Shown one piece after another: positions 41,637 through 57,286 of a stretch of 64,000 nt of DNA (position 1 is the stretch's first letter; each line of letters begins with the position of its first letter). The notes under the pieces were generated by a model, which worked only from the letters and a program-made list of their open reading frames with translations, did no database searches and was not told where the DNA came from. The translations under genes were made by a program, and so were the position numbers. The DNA is from Chitinimonas sp. BJYL2 (GTDB lineage: Bacteria; Pseudomonadota; Gammaproteobacteria; Burkholderiales; Chitinimonadaceae), in assembly GCF_027257935.1 (NCBI RefSeq), contig NZ_JANZKW010000006.1, positions 62,001 to 126,000 on the forward strand, written 5' to 3'.

Positions 41637-42439
41637 GCGCGTCGCTGTACCCGGCCGTTCAGGCCGCGATTGCCGAAACCGACCCCGAAGCCAAGGCAGC
41701 TGCTGCCACGGCGCTGTGGACGCAGTGGCAGCGCGGTGAGCTGAACGCCGGGCACGGCTGGTCGGCACCCGCTACGACGCCGGGCCGGCCAGCCCGGCCC
41801 GAGCTGGTGCACCCACAGCAGCTGTCGCACCGCAAACTCGGCTCGCCAGGTGGCCGCGCGGCGCTGATCCACGCGATTGCGCATATCGAGTTCAACGCCA
41901 TCAATCTGGCCCTCGATCACGCCGCCCGCTTTGCCGGCATGCCCGCCGACTACTACGCAGACTGGTTGCGCGTGGCGGCCGAGGAAGCATTGCATTTCCG
42001 GCTGCTGCGCCAGCATCTGCACACACTGGATGCCGACTACGGCGACTTCCCGGCCCACAACGCGCTCTGGGAGATGGCCGAACGCACGGCGGATGATGTG
42101 CTGGCACGCATGGCGCTGGTACCGCGCCTGCTCGAAGCACGAGGACTGGATGTCACGCCCGGCATGCAGGCACGCCTGCTCGCCGCCGGGGATACCCAAG
42201 CCGCGGCCATACTCGACATCATCTTCCGCGACGAAGTCGGCCATGTGGCGGTAGGCAACCGCTGGTTCCGCCACCTTTGTCACGAACGTAACCTCGACCC
42301 GGTGGCCGAGTTCCGTCGCCTGCTGCGCAGGTACCGCGCCCCTCGGCAGATCGGGGAGCTGAATATCGAAGCCCGCCTGCGGGCGGGCTTCGAGACCAGT
42401 GAACTGGATGCACTACGGGATTACTCGGTCAACGGCTGA
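41633..42439 (+). CDS. DUF455 ferritin-like domain protein
   Basis: Predicted 268 residues. A four-helix ferritin-like core with candidate di-iron ligands in AHIEFNAINLALDHA, EEALHFRLL and RDEVGHVAVG. The HRKLGSPGGRAALIHAIAH block is characteristic of DUF455, related to the MiaE-type group. The substrate is unknown. It ends the M14-DUF1653-DUF455 unit. An inverted repeat pair follows before the convergent amylase gene. Confidence 0.9.
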   Translation: MSASLYPAVQAAIAETDPEAKAAAATALWTQWQRGELNAGHGWSAPATTPGRPARPELVHPQQLSHRKLGSPGGRAALIHAIAHIEFNAINLALDHAARFAGMPADYYADWLRVAAEEALHFRLLRQHLHTLDADYGDFPAHNALWEMAERTADDVLARMALVPRLLEARGLDVTPGMQARLLAAGDTQAAAILDIIFRDEVGHVAVGNRWFRHLCHERNLDPVAEFRRLLRRYRAPRQIGELNIEARLRAGFETSELDALRDYSVNG

Positions 42440-42463
42440 ACCAGCGAATCCGGCGGGTCTAGC

Positions 42464-42538
42464 AGGGTGCCAATAAGGCTGCAGGCCGCATTGCACCAAT
42501 GATGCTGGCGGCGCAATGCGCTGCGCTTATTGCACCCT
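42464..42538. repeat. Pair of inverted REP-like elements between convergent genes
   Basis: Copy A (42464-42497, starting AGGGTGCCAATAAG) and copy B (42511-42538, reading AGGGTGCAATAAG on the minus strand) face each other around a short spacer. Each ends GCATTG followed by CACC or CGCC. They could fold into a long cruciform or RNA hairpin between the DUF455 and amylase stops and act as a bidirectional end. A third related copy is at 17649-17682. Confidence 0.65.
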
Positions 42539-44144
42539 AGGGGGCGGCTTGTTGCCCTACATGCAGCGCAAGTGCGCTGTTGCTGGGCAGACTCAGGCTG
42601 GCCATGCCATCGGCGGCGACGGTTACCGCTTGACCGGTACACACCCCGCTGGCCATCAGACCCGTCAGCACATCACAGTACTTGCCGGCGGGCAGCCCGG
42701 TCTGGAACGCGCGGCTCAGCGCCGAGGCTTCGCGGTTGATAGCCACAAAACCCTTGGTCCCGCGCGAGAATGCAATCGCATTGGCGCCGTTATCCCACCA
42801 GTTGGTCATTGACGTGCCGGCCACGGCACGACGGAAGCCCACCATATTGGCCACGGCGCGGTCGCGGTGCTCACACACCCATTGGCCTGTCGTCGCCGCT
42901 TCCACCGAGGCCGCACAGGCCAGCGCTCCTGCTGGCGGGCCCGCATCACGACCGGCCAGACTGCTACGGTCAAAACCGTAGCCCGACAGAATCGACGGGT
43001 AGCCATACGACTGCGCCAGCATCCAGACATTGGCCAAACGCCAGATGGCGCCATCGCGGTAACCCAAACCGGGGTTGCCCGTATCCCGCGCCGTATCGTG
43101 GTTTTCAAGGAATACCACCGCCTTGTCGGCCGGCATCAGCCCCCAGGCAGCGGCCGAGAACTGGGCGCCCGCCGGGCCGGCCGGATTGAGTTCGGCCAGT
43201 TTCTGGCTGCCCTTTTGCAGGAACTTGTCGCTGACGCCACGGAACTTGAACTCGGTAATATCCGAAGCCCCACCCGAGCCGTAGGCCAAACCAAAGTAGT
43301 CGGACTTCTGGACCGCCTCACCACCGTAATCGATCACTTCGGCAAAGTAGTACGGCAACGGCTTGCCCTCGGCCGCCAGCGTCTGGTTCACCTTGGCGAG
43401 AATCGCGTTGAGCTCCACGGGCTGGATATGCTTGGCCGCATCGATGCGGAAACCGGCCACGCCCAAACGGGCTAGCGCCAGCAGGTAATCCGCGAGCTTT
43501 TGCTGCACGCTGGCCGAGCCGGTGTCCAGGTCCGCCAGCCCGACCAGCTCGCAATCCTGCACATTGGCCACGCTCTGGTAATTGTTGACGCCACAAGTCG
43601 CGTGGAAATCTGCCTGGGCAAACAGGCCCGGATAGTTGTACTTGGTGTACGCCGTTCCCGCCGTGCCCGTTCCACTGCCCGCGGTCATATGGTTTATTAC
43701 CGCATCGGCGTAGATCGCCACACCCGCCGCCTTGCACCGCCCCACCATATCGACAAACTCGGCGCGGGTACCAGAGCGGCTCTTGTCGAGGCTATGGCTG
43801 ACGGGCTGGTAGCGGGTCCACCATGCACTGCCCGCAATATGTTCCTGAGGCGGAGAAATCTGTACTGCCTGGTAGCCACGCGGACCCAGCACAGTCTCGC
43901 ACTCGGTGGCGATGTCCGCCCACTTCCATTCAAACAGATGCACCATCACATCACCGGCTGCAGCGTGGCCGCTGGCGCGATAGGTGGGGTCCAGTACCGG
44001 GCGGGTCGGTGGGGTCGGGTTGGGTGGCGGCGTCTGGGGCGGTGTAGTTCCACTCCCTCCAGCGCTACCTGATCCACCACCGCCTCCACAGGCGAATAGC
44101 AACGACAACAGGGCGATACTCGCCCAGCGGGTTTTGACTTGCAT
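42537..44144 (-). CDS. Lipoprotein alpha-amylase (GH13)
   Basis: Predicted 535 residues. The signal sequence ends in a lipobox (LLSLLFAC), followed by a Gly/Ser and Pro/Thr-rich linker to about residue 55. The catalytic barrel has all GH13 regions: DAVINH, GFRIDAAKH (nucleophile Asp), FAEVIDYGG (acid Glu) and FLENHDTARD. The layout with WKWADIATECE and YQAVQISPPQEH resembles secreted animal-type and Pseudoalteromonas amylases. Expected to degrade starch or glycogen at the cell surface. Its last codon reaches into the repeat pair at 42464-42538. Confidence 0.94.
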   Translation of the reverse strand: MQVKTRWASIALLSLLFACGGGGGSGSAGGSGTTPPQTPPPNPTPPTRPVLDPTYRASGHAAAGDVMVHLFEWKWADIATECETVLGPRGYQAVQISPPQEHIAGSAWWTRYQPVSHSLDKSRSGTRAEFVDMVGRCKAAGVAIYADAVINHMTAGSGTGTAGTAYTKYNYPGLFAQADFHATCGVNNYQSVANVQDCELVGLADLDTGSASVQQKLADYLLALARLGVAGFRIDAAKHIQPVELNAILAKVNQTLAAEGKPLPYYFAEVIDYGGEAVQKSDYFGLAYGSGGASDITEFKFRGVSDKFLQKGSQKLAELNPAGPAGAQFSAAAWGLMPADKAVVFLENHDTARDTGNPGLGYRDGAIWRLANVWMLAQSYGYPSILSGYGFDRSSLAGRDAGPPAGALACAASVEAATTGQWVCEHRDRAVANMVGFRRAVAGTSMTNWWDNGANAIAFSRGTKGFVAINREASALSRAFQTGLPAGKYCDVLTGLMASGVCTGQAVTVAADGMASLSLPSNSALALHVGQQAAP

Positions 44145-44401
44145 GGCTCACTCCGATTATCTGTAGTTTTGTTTCAAGCATCGGTTTGGCGATGATCAGC
44201 AGCTTGCACGGGGTAGTCAAACCGCATTCACTACATACGCCGCAACTGTGGCTGCTATGGTGAGTAGGGCCTCCATCGGCACCGTGGCTTGGCGTTATCC
44301 CGCGCCGACACCGTACGTTGATGCCGGGACGACCCGACGCCCAGACCCCGGCGGCCTGCGCGCCATGTTCATGACCCCTACATCGCCACGATCCCGACGC
44401 C

Positions 44402-45151
44402 ATGCTCTATGTCATCTCACGCCTGCTGATGCTGGCCATGCTGACCGCGGTGGTTCAGGCCACCCCCATCCGGCTCTGCCACGATGACGAAACCGTCCGT
44501 AGCGACCCGTCCGCACACCTCATCCTGATGCGCGAACTCCAGCGGCAGTCGGGCCACGCTATCCAGCTGCATGGCCGCGCCTGGACCCGCTGCCTGGCAG
44601 AACTGCGCGCCGACGTCTGGGATGGCGCGGTGGGCGCCTCTTTCACGCCGGAGCGGGCGGAGATGGCGATCTACCCGATGAAGGCGGGTCAGCCCGATGC
44701 GGCGTTGAGCCTCAATATCGATAGTTACAGCCTGTATCGGCTGCGGGAGGGGACCGCCAGTTGGGATGGTCAGCGTTTCAGCGGCATCCACGGCCTGGTG
44801 GGTGTGCAGCGAGGCTATTCGATCATGAATGACCTGCAAGCCGCCCAGCTGACACTGGACCCCAGCGCCAGCTCAGCCGGGGACAATCTGCGCAAATTGC
44901 TGGCGGGCCGCCTTGTCGCGGCGGTGCTGCTATCCAGCGATGCGGAATATGCCATCCAGCAGCATCCCGATTTCCAGCAGCGCATCCTGCGCATCGACCC
45001 GCCGGTCGTCGTCAAGCCGTTCTATCTGGTTTTTTCACGCCGTTTCGCCCGCCAGCACCCTGATGTGGTCCAGCAACTCTGGCAAACCCTGCCCGCCGTG
45101 CGGGATTCGGCTGCCGTGCGCAAGGCCCAGATGGCACTGCGGCGCAAGTAG
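44402..45151 (+). CDS. Periplasmic substrate-binding-like protein (type 2 SBP fold)
   Basis: Predicted 249 residues with a signal peptide (LLMLAMLTAVVQA). The sequence (IRLCHDDETV, WTRCLAELRADVWDGAVGASFTPERAEMAIYP, YSLYRLREGT, GVQRGYSIMNDLQ) is that of a small polar amino-acid type SBP_bac_3 domain. Two cysteines may pair. No permease is adjacent, so it could be an orphan binding or signalling protein. The 257-base gap to the divergent amylase shows no clear promoter for either gene. Confidence 0.8.
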   Translation: MLYVISRLLMLAMLTAVVQATPIRLCHDDETVRSDPSAHLILMRELQRQSGHAIQLHGRAWTRCLAELRADVWDGAVGASFTPERAEMAIYPMKAGQPDAALSLNIDSYSLYRLREGTASWDGQRFSGIHGLVGVQRGYSIMNDLQAAQLTLDPSASSAGDNLRKLLAGRLVAAVLLSSDAEYAIQQHPDFQQRILRIDPPVVVKPFYLVFSRRFARQHPDVVQQLWQTLPAVRDSAAVRKAQMALRRK

Positions 45152-45160
45152 GCTCGCGGT

Positions 45161-45166
45161 TATAAT
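45161..45166 (+). promoter_or_regulatory. Candidate -10 element of fumA
   Basis: A perfect TATAAT at 45161-45166, 36 bases before the fumA start. The matching -35 position is poor, so an activator may be needed if this is the promoter. Confidence 0.35.
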
Positions 45167-45202
45167 CGACCTTCTCCTTCCGCCGCTTCCCCGGAGTCTT
45201 CC

Positions 45203-46723
45203 ATGACCGCCATCCGTCAGCAGGATTTCATCGACAGCATTGCCGATGCGCTGCAATACATCTCCTACTACCACCCCAAGGACTACATCGACGCCTTGGG
45301 CAAGGCCTACGAGCTGGAGCAATCGCCGGCTGCCAAGGACGCCATCGCGCAGATCCTCACCAACAGCCGTATGTGCGCCGAAGGCCACCGCCCGATTTGC
45401 CAGGACACCGGCATCGTCTGCGCCTTCGTGAAGATCGGCATGGGCGTGAAGTGGGACGACGCCACGATGAGCATCGAGGACATGGTCAACGCCGGTACGC
45501 GCAAAGCCTATCTGCACCCCGACAACAAGCTGCGGGCTTCGGTGCTGGTGGACCCGGCCGGCAAGCGCCTGAATACCAAGGACAACACCCCCGCCGTCAC
45601 CCATATCGAACTGGTGCCCGGCAACACGGTGGAAGTGCACATCGCCGCCAAGGGCGGTGGCTCGGAGAACAAATCCAAGTTTGCGATGCTTAACCCGTCC
45701 GACAGCATCGTGGACTGGGTGCTCAAGACCGTGCCGCTGATGGGCGCCGGCTGGTGCCCGCCAGGCATGCTGGGTATCGGCATTGGCGGCACCGCCGAGA
45801 AAGCCATGCTGCTGGCCAAGCGCTCGTTGATGGACCCGATCGACATCCAGGAACTGATCGCCCGCGGCCCCAACAACCGCGTCGAGGAGCTGCGTCTGGA
45901 GCTGTACGAGAAGGTCAATGCGCTGGGCATCGGCGCGCAGGGCTTGGGTGGTCTCGCCACCGTGCTCGACGTGAAGATCTACGACTACCCGACCCACGCC
46001 GCCAGCCTGCCGATTGCGATGATTCCGAACTGCGCGGCCACCCGCCATGTGCATTTCGAACTCGACGGCAGCGGCCCGGCCGAACTCGAAGCCCCCAAGC
46101 TCGAAGACTGGCCGCAAGTGACCTGGAAACCCGCAGCCGACGCTACCCGTGTGGACCTGAACAGCATCACCCAGGCACAGGTTGCCAGCTGGAAGCCGGG
46201 CCAGACCCTGCTGCTCAACGGCAAGCTGCTGACCGGCCGCGACGCCGCCCACAAGCGTATGGTCGACATGCTCAACAAGGGCGAAAAGCTGCCCGTCGAT
46301 TTCGCTGGCCGGTTCATCTATTACGTCGGCCCGGTTGACCCGGTACGTGACGAAGTCGTCGGCCCGGCAGGCCCCACCACCGCCACGCGCATGGACAAGT
46401 TCACCGAGCAGGTGCTGGCGCAAACCGGTCTACTGGGCATGATCGGCAAGGCCGAACGCGGCCCGGCCGGCCTGGACGCCATCAAGAAACACCAGTCGGT
46501 GTACCTGATGGCCGTGGGCGGCGCGGCCTACCTGGTCTCCAAGGCCATCAAGGGCGCCAAGGTGGTGGGCTTTGAAGACCTGGGCATGGAAGCCATCTAT
46601 GAGTTCGACGTGGTTGATATGCCTGTTACCGTCGCCGTCGATTCGCAAGGCACCTCGGTGCACAAGACCGGCCCTGCCGAGTGGCAGGCACGCATCGGCA
46701 AGATTCCGGTCGCCACGGTCTGA
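45203..46723 (+). CDS. fumA: Class I fumarate hydratase ([4Fe-4S])
   Basis: Predicted 506 residues, single-chain FumA/FumB type. Alpha-part cluster cysteine in RPICQDTGIVCAF; further conserved blocks are NTKDNTPAVTHIELVPGN, KGGGSENKSKFAMLNP, WCPPGMLGIGIGGTAEKAMLLAK and, in the beta part, FIYYVGPVDPV, GPTTATRMDKF and KAERG. It interconverts fumarate and malate in the TCA cycle; class I enzymes are sensitive to oxygen and superoxide. The window also encodes the stable class II FumC (62454-63848). Monocistronic, with a strong terminator. Confidence 0.97.
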   Translation: MTAIRQQDFIDSIADALQYISYYHPKDYIDALGKAYELEQSPAAKDAIAQILTNSRMCAEGHRPICQDTGIVCAFVKIGMGVKWDDATMSIEDMVNAGTRKAYLHPDNKLRASVLVDPAGKRLNTKDNTPAVTHIELVPGNTVEVHIAAKGGGSENKSKFAMLNPSDSIVDWVLKTVPLMGAGWCPPGMLGIGIGGTAEKAMLLAKRSLMDPIDIQELIARGPNNRVEELRLELYEKVNALGIGAQGLGGLATVLDVKIYDYPTHAASLPIAMIPNCAATRHVHFELDGSGPAELEAPKLEDWPQVTWKPAADATRVDLNSITQAQVASWKPGQTLLLNGKLLTGRDAAHKRMVDMLNKGEKLPVDFAGRFIYYVGPVDPVRDEVVGPAGPTTATRMDKFTEQVLAQTGLLGMIGKAERGPAGLDAIKKHQSVYLMAVGGAAYLVSKAIKGAKVVGFEDLGMEAIYEFDVVDMPVTVAVDSQGTSVHKTGPAEWQARIGKIPVATV

Positions 46724-46739
46724 TCCGGCAATGCCCCGA

Positions 46740-46767
46740 AAACCCGGCCTTGTGCCGGGTTTTTTTC
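46740..46767 (+). terminator. Intrinsic terminator after fumA
   Basis: AAACCCGGC (46740-46748) pairs with GCCGGGTTT (46754-46762), followed by T to 46767. It lies 16 bases after the fumA stop. Confidence 0.92.
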
Positions 46768-47027
46768 ATGCCACGCTAACGGGCACTCTGCCTTGTCTGC
46801 GCAGACCCGAGACAGATCACCAAGCAGCTAGGCCAGCCAGCCGCGCTAGTCTATAAATCAGCGGCCCGTTGGCGTTAGCACGCCACACGGCGCGCAAACG
46901 AGCCAAGTTGTCGCGTCGTGCATCGCCCATGCACTGCTACACTGGCCGCTGAGCGCGGTGTGACACAGCTGGAGGAAGCCGTGCACGCCAGAAACTCCCC
47001 GTCAGCCCGATCAAGCCACAAAGCGCC
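46768..47027. other. Gene-free gap before the phosphorelay operon
   Basis: No convincing coding frame, RNA gene or repeat is visible. TACACT at 46938-46943 could be a -10 for the operon starting at 47028, but it lacks a -35 at proper spacing. Confidence 0.5.
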
Positions 47028-48578
47028 ATGGACAAGAGCCCGCATATCCTGATTGCCGACGATTATCACCAGATGCGTCTGGCCGTTCAGCACGTGCTGA
47101 GCGAAATGCAATTACACAATGTACACGTTGCCACCCACGGTGCCGAAGCCCGGCAGATGCTGGAAACCGTACCGGTATCGCTGATCATTGCCGACTGGAA
47201 CATGCCCGGCATGAACGGCTACGACTTGCTGTGCTGGTGCCGTAACGACCCGCATTACAAGGACATTCCGTTCATCCTGCTGACTGCGGAATCGGGACGC
47301 GAATCCCTCAAGCAAGCCATTGATGCCGGGGTCAGTGATTACCTGGTCAAGCCCTTTACGGCAGCCACCTTGCGCAGCCGGGTGTTGCGCCAGCTGGCGC
47401 CCCAGTCGCAAATGCGCCAGCGGGCTGTCATGCCCACTACGCCAGCCTCGGCCGAAGTACCAGTGCTGGGACTGGATGTGCCGCTGGATACGCGGACCCT
47501 GCGCGCCACCGTGCTGGTGGTGGATGATGTGCCGACGAATATCGAAGTGATGGCCGGCGTACTCAAGCAGGATTACGCCATCAAGGTGGCCACCAACGGT
47601 CCCAAGGCACTGGAAGTGGCACGGGGCGCGCAGCCGCCGGACATCATCCTGCTTGATGTGATGATGCCGGACATGGACGGCTACGAAGTCTGCCGCCAGC
47701 TCAAGGCTGACCGACGCACGCGGGATATTCCGGTGATTTTCCTGACCGCCAAGGATCAGACCGACGATATGGTCGATGGCTTTGCGCTGGGGGCTGTGGA
47801 CTATGTGGTGAAGCCGGCGCAGCCCGAAGTCATGCGCGCACGCATCAATACCCATCTGCGGCTGAATCAGGCCTTGCACGAGTTGCGGCGGCAGAATCAG
47901 GTGCTGGCCGATAACGCCCGCCTGCGTGACGATATCGAACGCATTACCCATCACGATCTACGCAACCCGATCGCCGCCGTGGCGCAAACCGCCGAGTTGA
48001 TGCAGCTGGATGCCGAGCTGCAACCGCAGCAGCGGGAGCGCCTGCAACTGATGGAGGGGGCGGCTAACCACGCCCTGGACCTGATCAACCTGTCGCTCAC
48101 CCTGTACAAGATCGAGCAGGGCGACTACCAAGCCGAAACCCGGGCGACGGATTTGGGCAAGCTGCTGGAAACCGTGATCGAGGAGATTCGCCTTCAGTTC
48201 GCCTGGAAGCCCGTCGATATCCAGAGCGAGTGTCCGGTGCCGCAACAGGCGCTGGCCGAAGCCGCCTTGTTGCGCTCCGTGTTTGCCAATCTGCTCAAGA
48301 ACGCCGTAGAAGCCTCGCCGGATGACGGCCTCGTCAAAGTGGCGGTATTGCGCGTCGCCGGTGAATGCGTCGTACAGGTCGTCAACCGGGGCGCCGTACC
48401 GCTGGCCATCCGGCCACGCTTTTTCGACAAGTACGCCACCCACGGCAAGGCCGATGGCACGGGGCTGGGTACCTATTCAGCGCGGCTGCTGACCGAAGCA
48501 CAGGGCGGCCGGCTGGAAATGGATTGCAATGACACGCTGGACGAAACCCGCTTGACGCTTTTCTTGCCCGCAGCCTAA
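47028..48578 (+). CDS. Histidine kinase with two N-terminal receiver domains (REC-REC-HisKA-HATPase)
   Basis: Predicted 516 residues, no membrane segments. Receiver 1 has Asp56 (LIIADWNMPGMNG). Receiver 2 has Asp210 (IILLDVMMPDMDG). The kinase His309 is in ITHHDLRNPIAA, a HisKA variant with HDLRNP rather than HELRTP. The ATPase domain has ANLLKNAVEASP, and its last G-box reads ADGTGLGTYSARLL. As receivers precede the transmitter, it is probably controlled by other kinases and may act as a phosphate hub. First gene of the four-gene module; 9 bases separate it from the MASE1 kinase. Confidence 0.94.
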   Translation: MDKSPHILIADDYHQMRLAVQHVLSEMQLHNVHVATHGAEARQMLETVPVSLIIADWNMPGMNGYDLLCWCRNDPHYKDIPFILLTAESGRESLKQAIDAGVSDYLVKPFTAATLRSRVLRQLAPQSQMRQRAVMPTTPASAEVPVLGLDVPLDTRTLRATVLVVDDVPTNIEVMAGVLKQDYAIKVATNGPKALEVARGAQPPDIILLDVMMPDMDGYEVCRQLKADRRTRDIPVIFLTAKDQTDDMVDGFALGAVDYVVKPAQPEVMRARINTHLRLNQALHELRRQNQVLADNARLRDDIERITHHDLRNPIAAVAQTAELMQLDAELQPQQRERLQLMEGAANHALDLINLSLTLYKIEQGDYQAETRATDLGKLLETVIEEIRLQFAWKPVDIQSECPVPQQALAEAALLRSVFANLLKNAVEASPDDGLVKVAVLRVAGECVVQVVNRGAVPLAIRPRFFDKYATHGKADGTGLGTYSARLLTEAQGGRLEMDCNDTLDETRLTLFLPAA

Positions 48579-48587
48579 AAACGGCCC

Positions 48588-55858
<7,271 letters not shown>

Positions 55859-55891
55859 TCACGATTGCGCCTGCCGGAGAGGAACAGAACC

Positions 55892-57010
55892 ATGCCAAAC
55901 CCGAATGAAACACTGGAAAAGCCAACGATCCTCATCGTTGACGATACCCCCGAGAACATCGCCGTGCTGTCGGCCCTGCTCCGCGACCGCTACAAGACCA
56001 AGGTAGCCACCAGCGGCGTCAAGGCGCTCGATATTGCCGCCAGCGAGCCCAGACCGGATCTGATCCTGCTCGATGTGATGATGCCCGAGCTGGATGGCTA
56101 CGAAACCTGCCAACGCCTCAAAGCCAACCCGCAGACTGCCGACATCCCGGTGATCTTCCTTACCGCCCGTACCCAGGTGGAGGATGAGGAGCTCGGCCTG
56201 CAGGTCGGTGCGGTTGACTACATCACCAAGCCCATCAGCCCACCCATCGTGCTGGCGCGCGTGCGCACCCATCTTTCATTGCGCAGTGCCCAGCAATTCC
56301 TCAAGGACCAGAACCAGTATCTGGAACACCTTGTCAGCGAGCGTACCCGGCAACTGGCGCAGATGCAGGATGCCACCATTCTGGCCATGGCCAGCCTGGC
56401 CGAAACCCGCGATAACGAAACCGGCAACCATATCCGCCGCACCCAGAACTATGTGGCAGCGCTGGCCCGCGCCCTGCAGCCCCACCCCCGGTTCAAGGAT
56501 GTGTTCACCGACGAGAACATTGACCTGCTCTACAAGTCCGCCCCACTGCACGATATCGGCAAGGTGGGCGTACCTGACCGCATCCTGCTCAAGCCAGCCA
56601 AACTGGACCCGGACGAGTGGGAAATCATGAAACTGCACACGGTGTATGGGCGCGACGCCATCATCCAGGTCGAGAAATATCTGGGGGGCAGCAACACCTT
56701 CCTTGGCTTTGCCCGCGAGATTGCGCATTACCATCAGGAAAAGTGGGACGGTTCGGGCTACCCGGAGGGGCTCAAGGGCGATGCGATTCCGGCATCAGCA
56801 CGCCTGATGGCCGTCGCCGATGTCTATGACGCGCTGATCTCCAAGCGCGTCTACAAACCCGCCTTCCCCCATCAGCAAGCGGTCGACCTGATGCGCGAAG
56901 GCCGGGGAAGCCATTTCGACCCTGACATCCTCGATGCCTTCCTCGCCATTGAAGCCGAGTTCCTGGCCATCGCTGATCGTTTCCGCGACGCAGAGACCAC
57001 GCCCGAATGA
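55892..57010 (+). CDS. Response regulator REC-HD-GYP (c-di-GMP phosphodiesterase)
   Basis: Predicted 372 residues from the ATG at 55892, with GAGAGGA upstream. The receiver has Asp61 (LILLDVMMPELDG) and KPIS. A coiled linker (FLKDQNQYLEHLVSERTRQL) leads to the HD-GYP domain: NETGNHIRRTQNYV, HDIGKVGVPDRILLKPAKL (His220, Asp221) and WDGSGYPEGLKG (GYP at 289-291). All motifs for hydrolysis of c-di-GMP are kept. It is the only output-type regulator of the module, 33 bases after the TPR kinase, so it is the likely end point of the phosphorelay. Confidence 0.95.
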   Translation: MPNPNETLEKPTILIVDDTPENIAVLSALLRDRYKTKVATSGVKALDIAASEPRPDLILLDVMMPELDGYETCQRLKANPQTADIPVIFLTARTQVEDEELGLQVGAVDYITKPISPPIVLARVRTHLSLRSAQQFLKDQNQYLEHLVSERTRQLAQMQDATILAMASLAETRDNETGNHIRRTQNYVAALARALQPHPRFKDVFTDENIDLLYKSAPLHDIGKVGVPDRILLKPAKLDPDEWEIMKLHTVYGRDAIIQVEKYLGGSNTFLGFAREIAHYHQEKWDGSGYPEGLKGDAIPASARLMAVADVYDALISKRVYKPAFPHQQAVDLMREGRGSHFDPDILDAFLAIEAEFLAIADRFRDAETTPE

Positions 57011-57045
57011 CGCACTGCGGCCAAGCCGGGCAAGATCGCCGCACC

Positions 57046-57083
57046 AAAGCAAAAGGCCCAGAACGGAAACCGTTCTGGGCCTT
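57046..57083 (-). terminator. Intrinsic terminator of the tRNA-Ser gene
   Basis: A perfect 14-bp stem (57053-57066 with 57070-57083) around loop AAA; on the minus strand it is followed by TTGCTTTGG. It lies 9 bases after the tRNA 3' end and may also help end the HD-GYP transcript on the plus strand. Confidence 0.85.
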
Positions 57084-57091
57084 GCTGTACT

Positions 57092-57181
57092 TGGCGGAGA
57101 GGGTGGGATTCGAACCCACGGATGCCTTGCGACATCGCCTGATTTCGAGTCAGGTACATTCGACCACTCTGCCACCTCTCC
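57092..57181 (-). tRNA. tRNA-Ser (anticodon CGA)
   Basis: A 90-base class II tRNA. The acceptor stem GGAGAGG pairs with CCTCTCC, followed by G and an encoded CCA. The anticodon arm CCTGA-CTCGAAA-TCAGG gives CGA, reading UCG. A long variable arm follows, and the T-arm contains GGTTCGAATCC. It is a single gene, transcribed opposite to the flanking plus-strand genes, with its own promoter and terminator. Confidence 0.97.
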
Positions 57182-57196
57182 GGCTCGAAGGCGCGC

Positions 57197-57225
57197 ATTG
57201 TGGCTAGGCTTGCCCACCTTGTCAA
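57197..57225 (-). promoter_or_regulatory. Promoter of tRNA-Ser
   Basis: On the minus strand, a perfect TTGACA (complement of 57220-57225), 17-base spacer, CACAAT (complement of 57197-57202), ending 15 bases before the tRNA 5' end. Confidence 0.75.
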
Positions 57226-57286
57226 CCGTGTCGGCGCAATGATGTGCGTGGCACAATCGCGCCAACCGATTTTCCGGGGGTACCGC

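Noticed and set aside
45035-46423. Long minus-strand frame opposite fumA
   Set aside because: FumA is complete on the plus strand; the reverse product has no homology.
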